NCBI GenBank assembly: GCA_964476155.1 | Contig: CAYYYS010000018.1 | Span: forward strand, 1 to 50,223 | Direction: 5' to 3' | Length of the DNA: 50,223 nucleotides | Origin: JAHIYU01 sp964476155 | GTDB taxonomy: Bacteria > Krumholzibacteriota > Krumholzibacteriia > LZORAL124-64-63 | Shown: in pieces, positions 1 to 7,966 of the stretch | Numbering within the stretch: the first letter of the stretch is position 1 | Layout: each line of letters starts with the position of its first letter | Position numbers and translations under genes: made by a program | The notes under the pieces: generated by a model | What the model was told of the DNA's origin: nothing | What the model saw: the letters and a program-made list of their open reading frames with translations, nothing else | Databases searched by the model: none

Positions 1-65
1 TACCTTACACCAGCAGGTGGAGTCTTTCAACTGGGAAAATCGCTCAATTTAGGCTGGAGTAAACC

Positions 66-599
66 ATGCGTAAAATGCCCCCACTGTTTGTGATGCTTGC
101 CGCCGTTGCCTTCGCTGCCCCCGCTCTTGCCACTCACTGGGAAGATTTAACCGGCACAGCCGACTGTGAGGGCTGGAACATGACCGGCATGATCATCGTC
201 GGTAGCCAGGGCTTCGAGGTCTCCTTCACCTGCATTTGCGACGGAGACGACGAGTGCACCTATACGCCGGGCTACTGGAAAAACCATCTGGACGCCTGGC
301 CTGTCTTCGACTTCGCCGTGGGTGGTGTCGATTACACGCAGGCCGAGCTGGACGAGATCCTGGGCCGTCCCGTGCGCGGCGACGCCACGATCATCCTGGC
401 CCATCACGGTCTCGGCAGTCGCCCTCATGGGGCCCTGAAGAATGAAGCGTTGGCCATCAAGGATGAGCTGGCGGACTTCAATGAGCTGGAATGCGAAGAG
501 GACGACAGCGGCGAACCCGATAGCATGATGATGATGAAGAGTGCACCGGTGGTGCAAGAAGCGGCAAACTGGGGGACCATCAAGTCTACTTACCGCTAA
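66..599 (+). CDS. Secreted protein with TPGYWKNH motif, unknown function
   Basis: A 177-residue protein with a clear Sec signal peptide (about residues 1-22, hydrophobic core then APALA before THW). The mature part has a Cys-rich stretch near residues 53-63 (CICDGDDEC) directly followed by TPGYWKNHLDAWP. That GYWKNH-type motif recurs in secreted bacterial proteins of unknown role. The C-terminal third is acidic (ECEEDDSGEPD) and has four consecutive Met. The start ATG follows the GGAG of ctGGAGtaaacc. A hairpin at 623-651 may end the transcript. No function is assigned; export is the firm part of the call. Confidence 0.75.
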   Translation: MRKMPPLFVMLAAVAFAAPALATHWEDLTGTADCEGWNMTGMIIVGSQGFEVSFTCICDGDDECTYTPGYWKNHLDAWPVFDFAVGGVDYTQAELDEILGRPVRGDATIILAHHGLGSRPHGALKNEALAIKDELADFNELECEEDDSGEPDSMMMMKSAPVVQEAANWGTIKSTYR

Positions 600-622
600 T
601 CGATCACTATACGGATCGTCGA

Positions 623-651
623 GGAACCGGTCTTTTGGGATCGGCTCCTTT
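623..651 (+). terminator. Possible rho-independent terminator after the secreted-protein gene
   Basis: GGAACCGGTC (623-632) pairs with GATCGGCTCC (639-648) with one A-C mismatch and one G-T pair across a TTTTGG loop. A short TTTC follows. The T-tract is weak, so this is only a candidate. Confidence 0.42.
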
Positions 652-695
652 CGTCGGACTTGACCCCGGCCCGTCATGTACTCATCCTGTGGTTT

Positions 696-1697
696 ATGTT
701 CGACCGCAAGACAGTTCGCATTTCTCCGGCCACGCCGTGGTTCGCCGACGTGCGCACGGTTCTGTCGCCCATGTCCGGCGTGACCGACCGCGCCTTCCGC
801 GACATCTGTCGCGACTTCGGTGCGGATCTCGCCTTCTGCGAATTCACCGCGGCCAAGGGGCTGGCCTTCAACAACGAGCATACCTGGCAGTTGATCGATA
901 CCGAGGGTGAGGCCGCGCCGATCGGCGTGCAGATCTTCGGCAACGAGCCCGAGTTCATGGGCGGCGCGGCCCGCATGATGCGCAACCGGCGTCTGGACGT
1001 CCTGGACATCAACTTTGGTTGCCCCGCCAAGAAAGTGGTCAAGAAGTGCGGCGGCAGCGCCCTGCTGGCCGACGTGCCGTTGTTGATCGAAGTGACCCGG
1101 GCCGTGATCGCCGAGAGTCCGGTACCGGTCAGCGCCAAGATCCGCACCGGTTGGGACGAGGACACGGTAAACTACCGCGAGGTGGGACTCGCCCTGCAGG
1201 AGCTGGGCTGCGCCTGGGTCACCGTGCACGGACGCACGCGGCAACAGAGATACTCCGGTCTGGCCGACCGGGACCGCATCGCCGATCTCGTGGACACCCT
1301 GGACATTCCGGTCATTGGCAATGGTGACGTGGTCGATGGCGAAAGTTACGCGCACATGGTTCGTCATACGCGCTGTCACGCGGTCATGGTGGGGCGCGGC
1401 GCCATCGGCAATCCCTGGATCTTCAGGCAGATGAACGCCGCCGGAGAACCGGTCGTCGACGCGCCGCCCACCCTGGTGGAGATCATGGATCTTGCCCGAC
1501 GTCACATCGAGGAGAACTGCCGTTATCGGGGGGAACGCTTGGGATCCTACCTGGTAAGAAAGCACGTCGCGCGCTATTTCCGGGGCTTCCCGGGCGCGGC
1601 GGCGATCCGGCGGCGGCTCTTCGACACCGAGGACGGCGCCGAAATGCTGACGGCCCTGCGCGAGATCCGTGCGGAAGCCCAGTCGCGAGGGGTATGA
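696..1697 (+). CDS. dusB: tRNA-dihydrouridine synthase, DusB type
   Basis: FMN enzyme (333 aa) that reduces specific uridines in tRNA to dihydrouridine with NAD(P)H. The N-terminal TIM barrel begins with LSPMSGVTDRAFR. NFGCPAKKVVKKCGGSALL carries the catalytic Cys. HGRTRQQRYSG and the VMVGRGAIGNPWIF phosphate-binding segment follow, then the small helical C-terminal domain. The length suits the family. ATG at 696 is preferred over the TTG at 660, because the extra 12 residues of the longer form look unlike the family N-terminus. The stop at 1695-1697 sits 1 nt before the GTG of the next lipoprotein gene, so the two are probably co-transcribed. DusB rather than DusA/C is inferred from the motif style. 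Confidence 0.9.
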   Translation: MFDRKTVRISPATPWFADVRTVLSPMSGVTDRAFRDICRDFGADLAFCEFTAAKGLAFNNEHTWQLIDTEGEAAPIGVQIFGNEPEFMGGAARMMRNRRLDVLDINFGCPAKKVVKKCGGSALLADVPLLIEVTRAVIAESPVPVSAKIRTGWDEDTVNYREVGLALQELGCAWVTVHGRTRQQRYSGLADRDRIADLVDTLDIPVIGNGDVVDGESYAHMVRHTRCHAVMVGRGAIGNPWIFRQMNAAGEPVVDAPPTLVEIMDLARRHIEENCRYRGERLGSYLVRKHVARYFRGFPGAAAIRRRLFDTEDGAEMLTALREIRAEAQSRGV

Positions 1698-1698
1698 C

Positions 1699-2469
1699 GT
1701 GAAACTGAAGATCGGCACCCTGCTCTTGCTGGCCGTCGTCGCGATGATGACCGGCTGCGGCAAGCGGCCCATGCTCGGGTCGTCGCGTCTCGACACCCTG
1801 CGCACCCAGGATGAATACTCCCTGACCCATACGGTGGCACCGGGGGAGACCCTGCGCGCGGTGGCCGATATGTACTACGGGGATCCGGATCGGGCGGGGG
1901 CGATCGCGGCGGGCAACGGCCTGGTCGATCCCGATCGGCTCAACGTCGGGGACGATCTGATCCTGATCTTCAGCGAGGACGAGTGGGCGGGCGCCGAGCG
2001 GCGCTACCGGGCGCGGGTTCCCTACAATCATGGTGTCGACGCCTTGGCTTCCGGTCGGCTGGATGTGGCGGGCCAGGCCTTCCGCGAGGCCGCACGTATC
2101 GACCCGTCCTTCGATGACGCCGGTTACAACCTGGCTCTGGTGGAATTGCGACGCGGCCGCAACGAGGCGGCCGAAGCCCTGCTCATCAAGCTGCGCGTGC
2201 GTCATCCCGAAGACGTCGATATCCTCGTCGCCCTGGGCAACAGCCTCTTTTTCCAGACCCGGTTCGGCGAAGCGGTCGCGGTCTTTCGTGAGTTGCTGAC
2301 CGTGGCGCCTGACCATCGCCAGGGGGCCTATGGCCTGGCTCGTGCGCTTACGGAGTCGGGGATGGTCGGTTCGGCCATTACCGCCTGGGAGGCGTACCTG
2401 CGTCTCGACTCCGAGTCATCGTGGGCCGTCCGGGCGCGGGAGCAGTTGCGGGCCCTTCACGCCCCCTGA
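1699..2469 (+). CDS. LysM and TPR lipoprotein
   Basis: Predicted lipoprotein of 256 aa starting at GTG 1699, one base after the dus stop. Hydrophobic residues 5-18 lead into a lipobox ending MTGC, with Cys20 as the lipid site. A LysM-like module (THTVAPGETLRAVADMYYGD to VGDDLILIF, about residues 45-95) suggests peptidoglycan binding. The rest is alpha-helical with TPR pairs (GVDALASGRLDVAGQAFREAARIDPSF and later units), a scaffold for protein contacts. It is likely anchored in the outer or inner membrane facing the periplasm. No precise family was recognised. It resembles the other TPR lipoprotein inside the pyr operon in general design, not in detail. Confidence 0.75.
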   Translation: MKLKIGTLLLLAVVAMMTGCGKRPMLGSSRLDTLRTQDEYSLTHTVAPGETLRAVADMYYGDPDRAGAIAAGNGLVDPDRLNVGDDLILIFSEDEWAGAERRYRARVPYNHGVDALASGRLDVAGQAFREAARIDPSFDDAGYNLALVELRRGRNEAAEALLIKLRVRHPEDVDILVALGNSLFFQTRFGEAVAVFRELLTVAPDHRQGAYGLARALTESGMVGSAITAWEAYLRLDSESSWAVRAREQLRALHAP

Positions 2470-2518
2470 GTGCTTACTGGCGGTTTTCAGCATTTGTTGA
2501 ACCGATACCGGTCGACGC

Positions 2519-2547
2519 TTGCCCACCGGGAGCCCACCTGCTAGATT
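2519..2547 (+). promoter_or_regulatory. Probable sigma70-type promoter of the pyr operon
   Basis: TTGCCC at 2519-2524 (4 of 6 to TTGACA) and TAGATT at 2542-2547 (4 of 6 to TATAAT) are separated by exactly 17 nt. Transcription would start near 2554, giving a leader of about 165 nt that contains the PyrR site at 2576-2607. Confidence 0.5.
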
Positions 2548-2575
2548 AGAAGACGTTAGTCGAGACACCAGAGCA

Positions 2576-2607
2576 TCCTTTAATTCGGCCCAGTGAGGCC
2601 AAAAGGA
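2576..2607 (+). promoter_or_regulatory. PyrR-binding RNA element in the pyr leader
   Basis: The sequence folds as a lower stem TCCTTT (2576-2581) with AAAGGA (2602-2607), an internal bulge, an upper stem GGCC (2587-2590) with GGCC (2597-2600), and a loop CAGTGA. This is the arrangement of the known PyrR anti-antiterminator hairpin, whose conserved core is a CCNGNGAGG-type loop closed by a G/C stem. Here the loop region reads CCCAGTGAGGCC. It lies in the leader of an operon whose first gene is pyrR. By analogy with other bacteria, PyrR with UMP bound would hold this hairpin and reduce expression when pyrimidines are plentiful. Confidence 0.82.
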
Positions 2608-2627
2608 GGCGTATCAGGGAACATATC

Positions 2628-2661
2628 GGGTACGGGTACGTTGACGCCCTGCCCTTTTTTT
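2628..2661 (+). terminator. Candidate attenuator terminator in the pyr leader
   Basis: GGGTACGGG (2628-2636) can pair with CCCTGCCC (2647-2654) as two GGG/CCC blocks with an internal loop. A run of seven T (2655-2661) follows. Its place between the PyrR element and pyrR suits a transcription attenuator. The stem is modest and I did not find a convincing antiterminator pairing. Confidence 0.5.
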
Positions 2662-2679
2662 GTGCCCTGAGCCCGGCAT

Positions 2680-2708
2680 CCCCTGTTCGGGCGGCGCCCC
2701 CAGAGGGG
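2680..2708 (+). promoter_or_regulatory. Hairpin covering the pyrR ribosome-binding site
   Basis: CCCCT (2680-2684) pairs with AGGGG (2704-2708), and GGGC with GCCC forms an inner stem. The only Shine-Dalgarno-like sequence for pyrR (GAGGGG, 2703-2708, 10 nt before ATG 2719) is in the 3' arm, so the fold would hide it. A regulatory role is inferred. Confidence 0.4.
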
Positions 2709-2718
2709 ACCAGCCGAG

Positions 2719-3267
2719 ATGACTTTCGTCGAAAAGACCAGCATCATGAACGGCAAGGAGGTCCGTCGGGCGATGACGCGTATCGCCCACGAGATCCTCG
2801 AAGCCAACAAGGGTACCGACAACATGGTGTTGTTGGGCATACAACGCCGGGGTGTGCCCCTGGCGAGCATGATTGCAGAGGCCATCGAGCGGGTGGAAGG
2901 CGAAACGGTACCCCAGGGCGCCATCGACATCACGTTCTACCGCGACGATCTCTCCAAGATCGGCCCCGCGCCACGCATCAACGAGACCAACGTACCCATC
3001 GATGTCCAGGACAAGATCGTCATCCTGGTCGACGACGTGCTCTATACCGGACGTACGGTTCGCGCCGCCATCGACGTGATCATGGACTGGGGCCGGCCGC
3101 AGGCCATCCGCCTGGCCGTACTCGTCGACCGTGGTCACCGCGAGTTGCCCATCCGTCCCGACTTCGTGGGCAAGAACGTGCCGACCTCCCAGCGCGAAAT
3201 CATCAAGGTCCGCCTGGTCGAATTCGACGGCGCCGAGGAAGTCGTGGTGGGGGAGGTGCAGGAGTGA
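2719..3267 (+). CDS. pyrR: PyrR, pyrimidine operon regulator / uracil phosphoribosyltransferase
   Basis: PyrR (182 aa) binds pyr leader RNA when UMP is high and often also makes UMP from uracil and PRPP. The N-terminus (MNGKEVRRAMTRIAHEILEAN) and the ILVDDVLYTGRTVRAAID PRPP-binding loop (about residues 102-119) are diagnostic, with IQRRGVPLA near residue 41. ATG 2719 gives the family length. Its stop TGA overlaps the pyrB GTG start by 4 nt (GTGA), implying translational coupling. The upstream leader carries a matching PyrR element at 2576-2607, so the protein probably controls its own operon. Whether it keeps real UPRT activity cannot be told from sequence alone. Confidence 0.95.
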   Translation: MTFVEKTSIMNGKEVRRAMTRIAHEILEANKGTDNMVLLGIQRRGVPLASMIAEAIERVEGETVPQGAIDITFYRDDLSKIGPAPRINETNVPIDVQDKIVILVDDVLYTGRTVRAAIDVIMDWGRPQAIRLAVLVDRGHRELPIRPDFVGKNVPTSQREIIKVRLVEFDGAEEVVVGEVQE

Positions 3268-4214
3268 GTACCCTGAAACGCAATGATCTGATCGGGCTGG
3301 AAGACCTGTCCCGTGAGGAGATCCTCGCCATCCTCGACACGGCCGAGGCTTTCCGGTCGGTCTTCGACCGCCCCGTGCGCAGTGTTCCCATCATGCGCGG
3401 CAAGACGGTGGTCAACCTCTTCTTCGAGCCCAGCACGCGCACGCGCATCAGCTTCGAACTGGCCGAAAAACGCCTCTCGGCGGACATCGTCAACTTCTCC
3501 GCCGCCAGTTCGTCCCTGAAGAAGGGCGAGACCCTGCGGGACACCGCCCAGAATATCGAGGCCATGAAGGTCGACATGATCGTCATGCGCCATTCGTCCC
3601 CCGGCGCCGCCGCCTACCTGGCGCGCGTGCTCAAGGCTCGCGTCATAAACGCGGGTGACGGCGCCCACGAGCATCCCACACAGGGGCTGCTGGACATCAT
3701 GACCATGAGCCAGCGGTTGGGAAATCTCGAGGGCAAGAAGGTCACGATCATCGGCGACATATCCCATTCGCGCGTGGCACGGTCCAACATCTACGGGCTG
3801 ACCAAGCTGGGTGCCGAAGTGACGGTCTGCGGGCCGCCGACCATGGTGCCGGGAGCCATGGCCAAGCTGGGCGCGCGGGTCGAACACGATCTGAAACGCG
3901 CGGTGGCCGACGCCGATGTCCTGAATATCCTGCGCATCCAACTCGAGCGTCAGAGCCAGATGGTCTTTCCGAGCAACCGCGAGTACAGCCTGCTCTTCGG
4001 CATCACCGAAGACGTGTTGCGGCAGACCAAGCCCGATTGCTTCGTGATGCACCCCGGGCCCATGAATCGCGATGTGGAGATCAGCTCCGAAGTGGCCGAT
4101 GGCCCGCGTCAGGTGATTCTCGAACAAGTGACCAACGGCGTCGCCGTCCGCATGGCGATCATCTACCTGCTCTCCGGCGGAGATCCGGGACAGCTGGGCG
4201 CACCGGCGGCCTGA
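3264..4214 (+). CDS. pyrB: Aspartate carbamoyltransferase catalytic subunit
   Basis: Joins carbamoyl phosphate and aspartate to give carbamoyl-aspartate, the first committed step of pyrimidine synthesis. FFEPSTRTRISFELAEKRL (carbamoyl-phosphate loop), HPTQGLLDIMTM and VMHPGPMNRDVEI are all intact in a 316-residue chain of normal length. The GTG start at 3264 overlaps the pyrR stop. No pyrI regulatory subunit follows; pyrC comes next, so control is probably through PyrR rather than allosteric PyrI. It sits 14 nt upstream of pyrC. Confidence 0.96.
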   Translation: MSTLKRNDLIGLEDLSREEILAILDTAEAFRSVFDRPVRSVPIMRGKTVVNLFFEPSTRTRISFELAEKRLSADIVNFSAASSSLKKGETLRDTAQNIEAMKVDMIVMRHSSPGAAAYLARVLKARVINAGDGAHEHPTQGLLDIMTMSQRLGNLEGKKVTIIGDISHSRVARSNIYGLTKLGAEVTVCGPPTMVPGAMAKLGARVEHDLKRAVADADVLNILRIQLERQSQMVFPSNREYSLLFGITEDVLRQTKPDCFVMHPGPMNRDVEISSEVADGPRQVILEQVTNGVAVRMAIIYLLSGGDPGQLGAPAA

Positions 4215-4228
4215 AGGAGATAAAGACA

Positions 4229-5539
4229 ATGGACTGGAACTGGAAGCGGATTCCCGCCGAGTACCTGGTGACCAACGTCAAGCTGTGCCGCGGTGGCAAG
4301 TTGTCCAAGCGCAACGGTTTTTTACACGTGATGAAGGGTCGGATCGAGGGCCTGGGCGTCGGGTCGCCGACACGCGAAGGCGTGCCGGTCCTGGACGGTG
4401 GCGGGCAGGTCTGCGCGCCCGGTCTGGTAGACGTCCATGTGCACTTCCGTGAGCCCGGGCAGGAGGAGAAGGAGACCATCCACACCGGCGCACGCGCGGC
4501 TGCCGCCGGAGGCTTTACTTCGGTCGTGACCATGCCCAACACCACGCCGCCGGTCGACAGCGCGCCCATGGTGCGCTACATCCTCGACCGCGCCAAAGAA
4601 TCCGGTCTGTGTCGCGTCTACCCCACGGGCGCCATTTCCAAGGGACAGCAGGGAGAGTCCCTCACGGAGTTTGGTGACCTGGTCGGGGCCGGGGCCGTGG
4701 GTTTCACCGATGACGGTCGACCCGTCATGTCCGGCAAGCTCATGCAGTACGCCCTGCAATACTCGAAGATGCTGGGTGTGCCCATCACTTGCCATGCCGA
4801 GGACAAGGATCTGGCGGGCAGTGGCGTGATGCACGCCGGTTACTGGTCCACCAAACTGGGACTCGCCGGCATTCCGCGCCTGGCCGAGGACACCATGATC
4901 TTCCGCGACGTCGAACTGGCCAAGGTCACCGGCGGTCACCTGCACGTGGCCCATGTTTCGACCAAGGGTGCCGTGGACATCATACGGCGGGGCAAGGAGG
5001 ACGGCGCGCATGTGACCGCCGAAGTGACGCCGCACCACTTGTCACTGGATCATTCCTGCTGCCGGGAATTCTCGCCCCAGTTCAAGATGAACCCGCCTCT
5101 GCGTGAGGAAGTGGACATCGAAGCGCTGTCCCAGGGGCTGGCCGACGGCGTGATCGATTGCGTGGCCACCGACCACGCGCCCCACACGGCCATGGAGAAG
5201 GAACTGATGCTGGACCAGGCGCCCTTCGGCGTGATCGGTCTGGAAACGGCCCTGGCCGTGTGCAATACGTATCTTGTCAGGGAGAACAAACTGGATCTGG
5301 GACAACTGATCGAGCGGATGACCGAGTCGCCCGCGAAGATTTACAATCTGCCCGTCGGCCGGTTGGAGGAAGGCGGCGATGCCGACTTCATGCTCTTCGC
5401 TCCGGACGAGACCTGGGTCGTCGGCTCCGAGACCATCAAGTCCAAGAGCCGGAACACACCCTACGCCGGCGAGACGTTGACCGGGCGTGTCAGGGCGACC
5501 TTCCTGAGAGGCCGGCTCACGCATCACGAGGAGTCCTGA
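4229..5539 (+). CDS. pyrC: Dihydroorotase
   Basis: Zinc amidohydrolase (436 aa) that cyclises carbamoyl-aspartate to dihydroorotate. The metal-binding DVHVHFREPGQEEKETI motif, the TDDGRPV segment, CHAED, HVAHVST and the late ATDHAPHT motif mark a class I dihydroorotase. The ATG at 4229 has AAGGAGA just upstream (4214-4220), with a 15-residue N-terminus before the beta-sandwich. An upstream in-frame extension overlapping pyrB was discarded. Its stop overlaps the next start (TGATG), so the following TPR lipoprotein is translationally coupled to it. Confidence 0.95.
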   Translation: MDWNWKRIPAEYLVTNVKLCRGGKLSKRNGFLHVMKGRIEGLGVGSPTREGVPVLDGGGQVCAPGLVDVHVHFREPGQEEKETIHTGARAAAAGGFTSVVTMPNTTPPVDSAPMVRYILDRAKESGLCRVYPTGAISKGQQGESLTEFGDLVGAGAVGFTDDGRPVMSGKLMQYALQYSKMLGVPITCHAEDKDLAGSGVMHAGYWSTKLGLAGIPRLAEDTMIFRDVELAKVTGGHLHVAHVSTKGAVDIIRRGKEDGAHVTAEVTPHHLSLDHSCCREFSPQFKMNPPLREEVDIEALSQGLADGVIDCVATDHAPHTAMEKELMLDQAPFGVIGLETALAVCNTYLVRENKLDLGQLIERMTESPAKIYNLPVGRLEEGGDADFMLFAPDETWVVGSETIKSKSRNTPYAGETLTGRVRATFLRGRLTHHEES

Positions 5540-7092
5540 TGAAAAGCGACACCCGCATACTGATGATCGTGTTCGCCGTGCTGATCGTGGCGGGTGTCGC
5601 CGGTTGTGCCAAGTTCAATACCTTCTGGAACGCCAAGAAGGCTTTCAACGACGCCGAGCACATCCACAAGCAACGACTCGATCAAGGGGAGGACGCGGCA
5701 AAACCCACGGCCACCCAGATCGCCGACTACAACCGGGCCATCAAGAAGTGTCAGAAGATGCTGGAGGAGTATCCGGGCCACGATCTCACGGACGACACCC
5801 TGTTCATGATGGCCAAGGCCTATTATCGGATCCAGTCCTACCGCATGTCCATTTCCCGCCTGGATCTGCTGTTCACGAATTTCCCGTCCAACAAGTTCAT
5901 GGAAGAGGCCCTGTACATCCAGGCGGCCAATCACCTGCTGATCGGCGACATGCGGGGAGCCAACACGTATCTGGTCCAGTTGCAGCAGCAGTTTCCCGAC
6001 AGTCGTTTCCAGGCCGATGCCCTGAAGGTCGGCGGCGACAACGCCTATGCCTCGGAGGACTGGGACCAGGCGCGCGGCAGTTACGAACAGTATCTGGAAG
6101 CATATTCCGAAGACGAAAACGCACCCCAGACCGGTTTCAACCTGGCACGTTGCTACTGGAAGCTGGGCGATTACGAACTGGCACACGACCGTCTGGAAGC
6201 CGTCATCGCCGGTCAATCGACGGACCTCGAACTCCTGTTCAACGTGCGGCTGCTGAAGGTCCGCTGTCTGGCGCGACTGGGACGTTACCAGGAAGCCGCC
6301 GCCCTGGCGGACGAGCTGGCGCCCCAAGCGGAAGTCCATCTGGCACAGGGTAGGCTCACACTGGCCAAGGCCGAGAACCTGATCCTGCAGGATAACTACG
6401 ACGAAGCCGCGCCTTTGCTGGAGAACATGCCCAAGGACTGGAATACCGGCGAAGTTACCCCCCGCCTCGGCGAGCTGCTCGGCGGCGTGTATCTCCATAA
6501 GTGGGATCTCGACAATGCCCAGGAGCAGTATCAGCAGGCGAGAAGCAATCCCCGAGTCATCGACGATCCCGAGTACTGCAAGCGCATATCCGATGCCCTG
6601 AACGACTACAACAACACCACGTTTCGCATGGATACGGCCGGCGAGGAGGCCCTGCCCGCCTACAAGCTCGTCCAGGCCAATATCCTGCTTTTCCACCTTG
6701 AGCGTCCCGACCTGGCTCTGGAGCTCTATCACGATGTGGCCTCGACGGCGGAATTCGATTCCACGTCGGCGGCGCGCGGACTCTACGGCGCGGCCATCAT
6801 CTATCGGGATTACACGGCCCAGCCCGATTCGGTCGACGTGATGCTGGCGCACCTGCGGCGCGACTATCCCGACTCGCCCCAGACCTTTATGCTGGATCCC
6901 GATACCGACCACGATCTCTACGTCTTCGTGATGGAGCAGGATCGCCTTGTGCGTGAGTTGCAGATCGCCGAGATCGATGAAGTGGATACGGAAGAGATTG
7001 GTACCGGGGACTTCGAGCCGGTCGCATCCGTCCATGATCCTGGCGCCCGCTACTCCCGCTGGCGCGAACGCAAGTTGAGGCGGAATTCGTGA
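5539..7092 (+). CDS. TPR-repeat lipoprotein inside the pyr operon
   Basis: A 517-residue predicted lipoprotein: hydrophobic residues 7-21 then VAGC with Cys23 as lipid site. Most of the chain is TPR-like helices (NRAIKKCQKMLEEYPGH, LFMMAKAYYRIQSYRMSISRLDLLF, ARCYWKLGDYELAHDRLEAVIA), resembling BamD/YbgF-type periplasmic scaffolds. The C-terminal region ends with a short basic tail. Its ATG overlaps the pyrC stop and its TGA overlaps the pyrK GTG, so it is locked into the pyrimidine operon both upstream and downstream. Nothing in the sequence suggests a nucleotide-enzyme role. It might help assemble an envelope complex, or simply share regulation. Family not recognised beyond TPR. Confidence 0.8.
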   Translation: MKSDTRILMIVFAVLIVAGVAGCAKFNTFWNAKKAFNDAEHIHKQRLDQGEDAAKPTATQIADYNRAIKKCQKMLEEYPGHDLTDDTLFMMAKAYYRIQSYRMSISRLDLLFTNFPSNKFMEEALYIQAANHLLIGDMRGANTYLVQLQQQFPDSRFQADALKVGGDNAYASEDWDQARGSYEQYLEAYSEDENAPQTGFNLARCYWKLGDYELAHDRLEAVIAGQSTDLELLFNVRLLKVRCLARLGRYQEAAALADELAPQAEVHLAQGRLTLAKAENLILQDNYDEAAPLLENMPKDWNTGEVTPRLGELLGGVYLHKWDLDNAQEQYQQARSNPRVIDDPEYCKRISDALNDYNNTTFRMDTAGEEALPAYKLVQANILLFHLERPDLALELYHDVASTAEFDSTSAARGLYGAAIIYRDYTAQPDSVDVMLAHLRRDYPDSPQTFMLDPDTDHDLYVFVMEQDRLVRELQIAEIDEVDTEEIGTGDFEPVASVHDPGARYSRWRERKLRRNS

Positions 7093-7964
7093 ATACCGGA
7101 CCCAACCCACGCCGCCTTCGCGGTACCGTGGAATCCCTCGGCCTGATCAGCGCGTCCATGTACGAACTTGTCGTGCGCCTCGAGGATGCCTTGTCCTTCA
7201 CGCCGGGTCAGTTCTGCATGGTGAATCTGGGCGACGGGCGGGAGATGGTTCTGTCCCGTCCGTTCTCGATACTCGCGGTCGACGGGGATCGTGTGACCCT
7301 GCTGTTCAAGGTCGTGGGATCCGGCACGCGGCTGATGGCCGGCTGTCGCTCCGGTGCGGCCGCTGTCATTCTGGGTCCGTTGGGACGGCCGTTTCCGCGT
7401 CCCGAGACCTCGGTCCAGCCGATCAGGCATGTCCTGTTGGCCGGCGGTGTCGGTTTGCCCCCCCTGCTGGCCTGGCATCGGGCCTGGGGGCGCGACGGCG
7501 ACCTGTGTTTTTTCGGCGGTCGTGACGGCGGCGACGTGCCGTGGTCCCTGTTGGGCGACGATTGGCGCTGTAGCGTGGACCGCCGCGAGGACGTACCCGG
7601 CGGGTCCGAGGCCTTCACCGGCAATGTGGTCGATCTTGCCCGCGCCGCGCTCGACGGTGTCGATGACGGCCGGCGCCGCGTGCTGACCTGTGGGCCGATG
7701 CCTTTGCTGCGGGCCGCAGTGACTTTCGCCCGTGAGAGATCCTGGGACTGCTACGTCTCGGTCGAGGAGCGGATGGGATGTGGCTACGGCGTCTGCCGCG
7801 GCTGCGTGGTCCCCCGGGCCGGGGGAGTGGGGTACTTGACCGCTTGCCGCGACGGGCCCGTACTCGCCGCGGCGACAATCGACTGGGATCGCTTCGGCCG
7901 CAGCGAACGGGGCGACTCCCCCGCGACGACCGACGACTGCACCTGCACACGACGGGATGCGTGA
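7089..7964 (+). CDS. pyrK: Dihydroorotate dehydrogenase electron-transfer subunit
   Basis: FAD and [2Fe-2S] subunit (291 aa) that passes electrons from PyrD to NAD+. The flavin site motif RPFS is at residues 57-60, the pyridine-nucleotide fold at LLAGGVGLPPLLA (about 116-128) and TCGPMPLLRA near 200. Four cluster cysteines are at 231, 236, 239 and 253 (CGYGVCRGC ... C), the PyrK spacing. The tail after residue 265 is longer than usual and polar. GTG 7089 overlaps the previous stop (GTGA). Together with the class 1B-type PyrD next door this makes a heterotetrameric, NAD-linked enzyme. Confidence 0.93.
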   Translation: MNTGPNPRRLRGTVESLGLISASMYELVVRLEDALSFTPGQFCMVNLGDGREMVLSRPFSILAVDGDRVTLLFKVVGSGTRLMAGCRSGAAAVILGPLGRPFPRPETSVQPIRHVLLAGGVGLPPLLAWHRAWGRDGDLCFFGGRDGGDVPWSLLGDDWRCSVDRREDVPGGSEAFTGNVVDLARAALDGVDDGRRRVLTCGPMPLLRAAVTFARERSWDCYVSVEERMGCGYGVCRGCVVPRAGGVGYLTACRDGPVLAAATIDWDRFGRSERGDSPATTDDCTCTRRDA

Positions 7965-7966
7965 TC

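Noticed and set aside
147..1805. A 552-codon minus-strand open frame across the secreted-protein and dusB genes
   Set aside because: Spans two real plus-strand genes and has no domain of its own.
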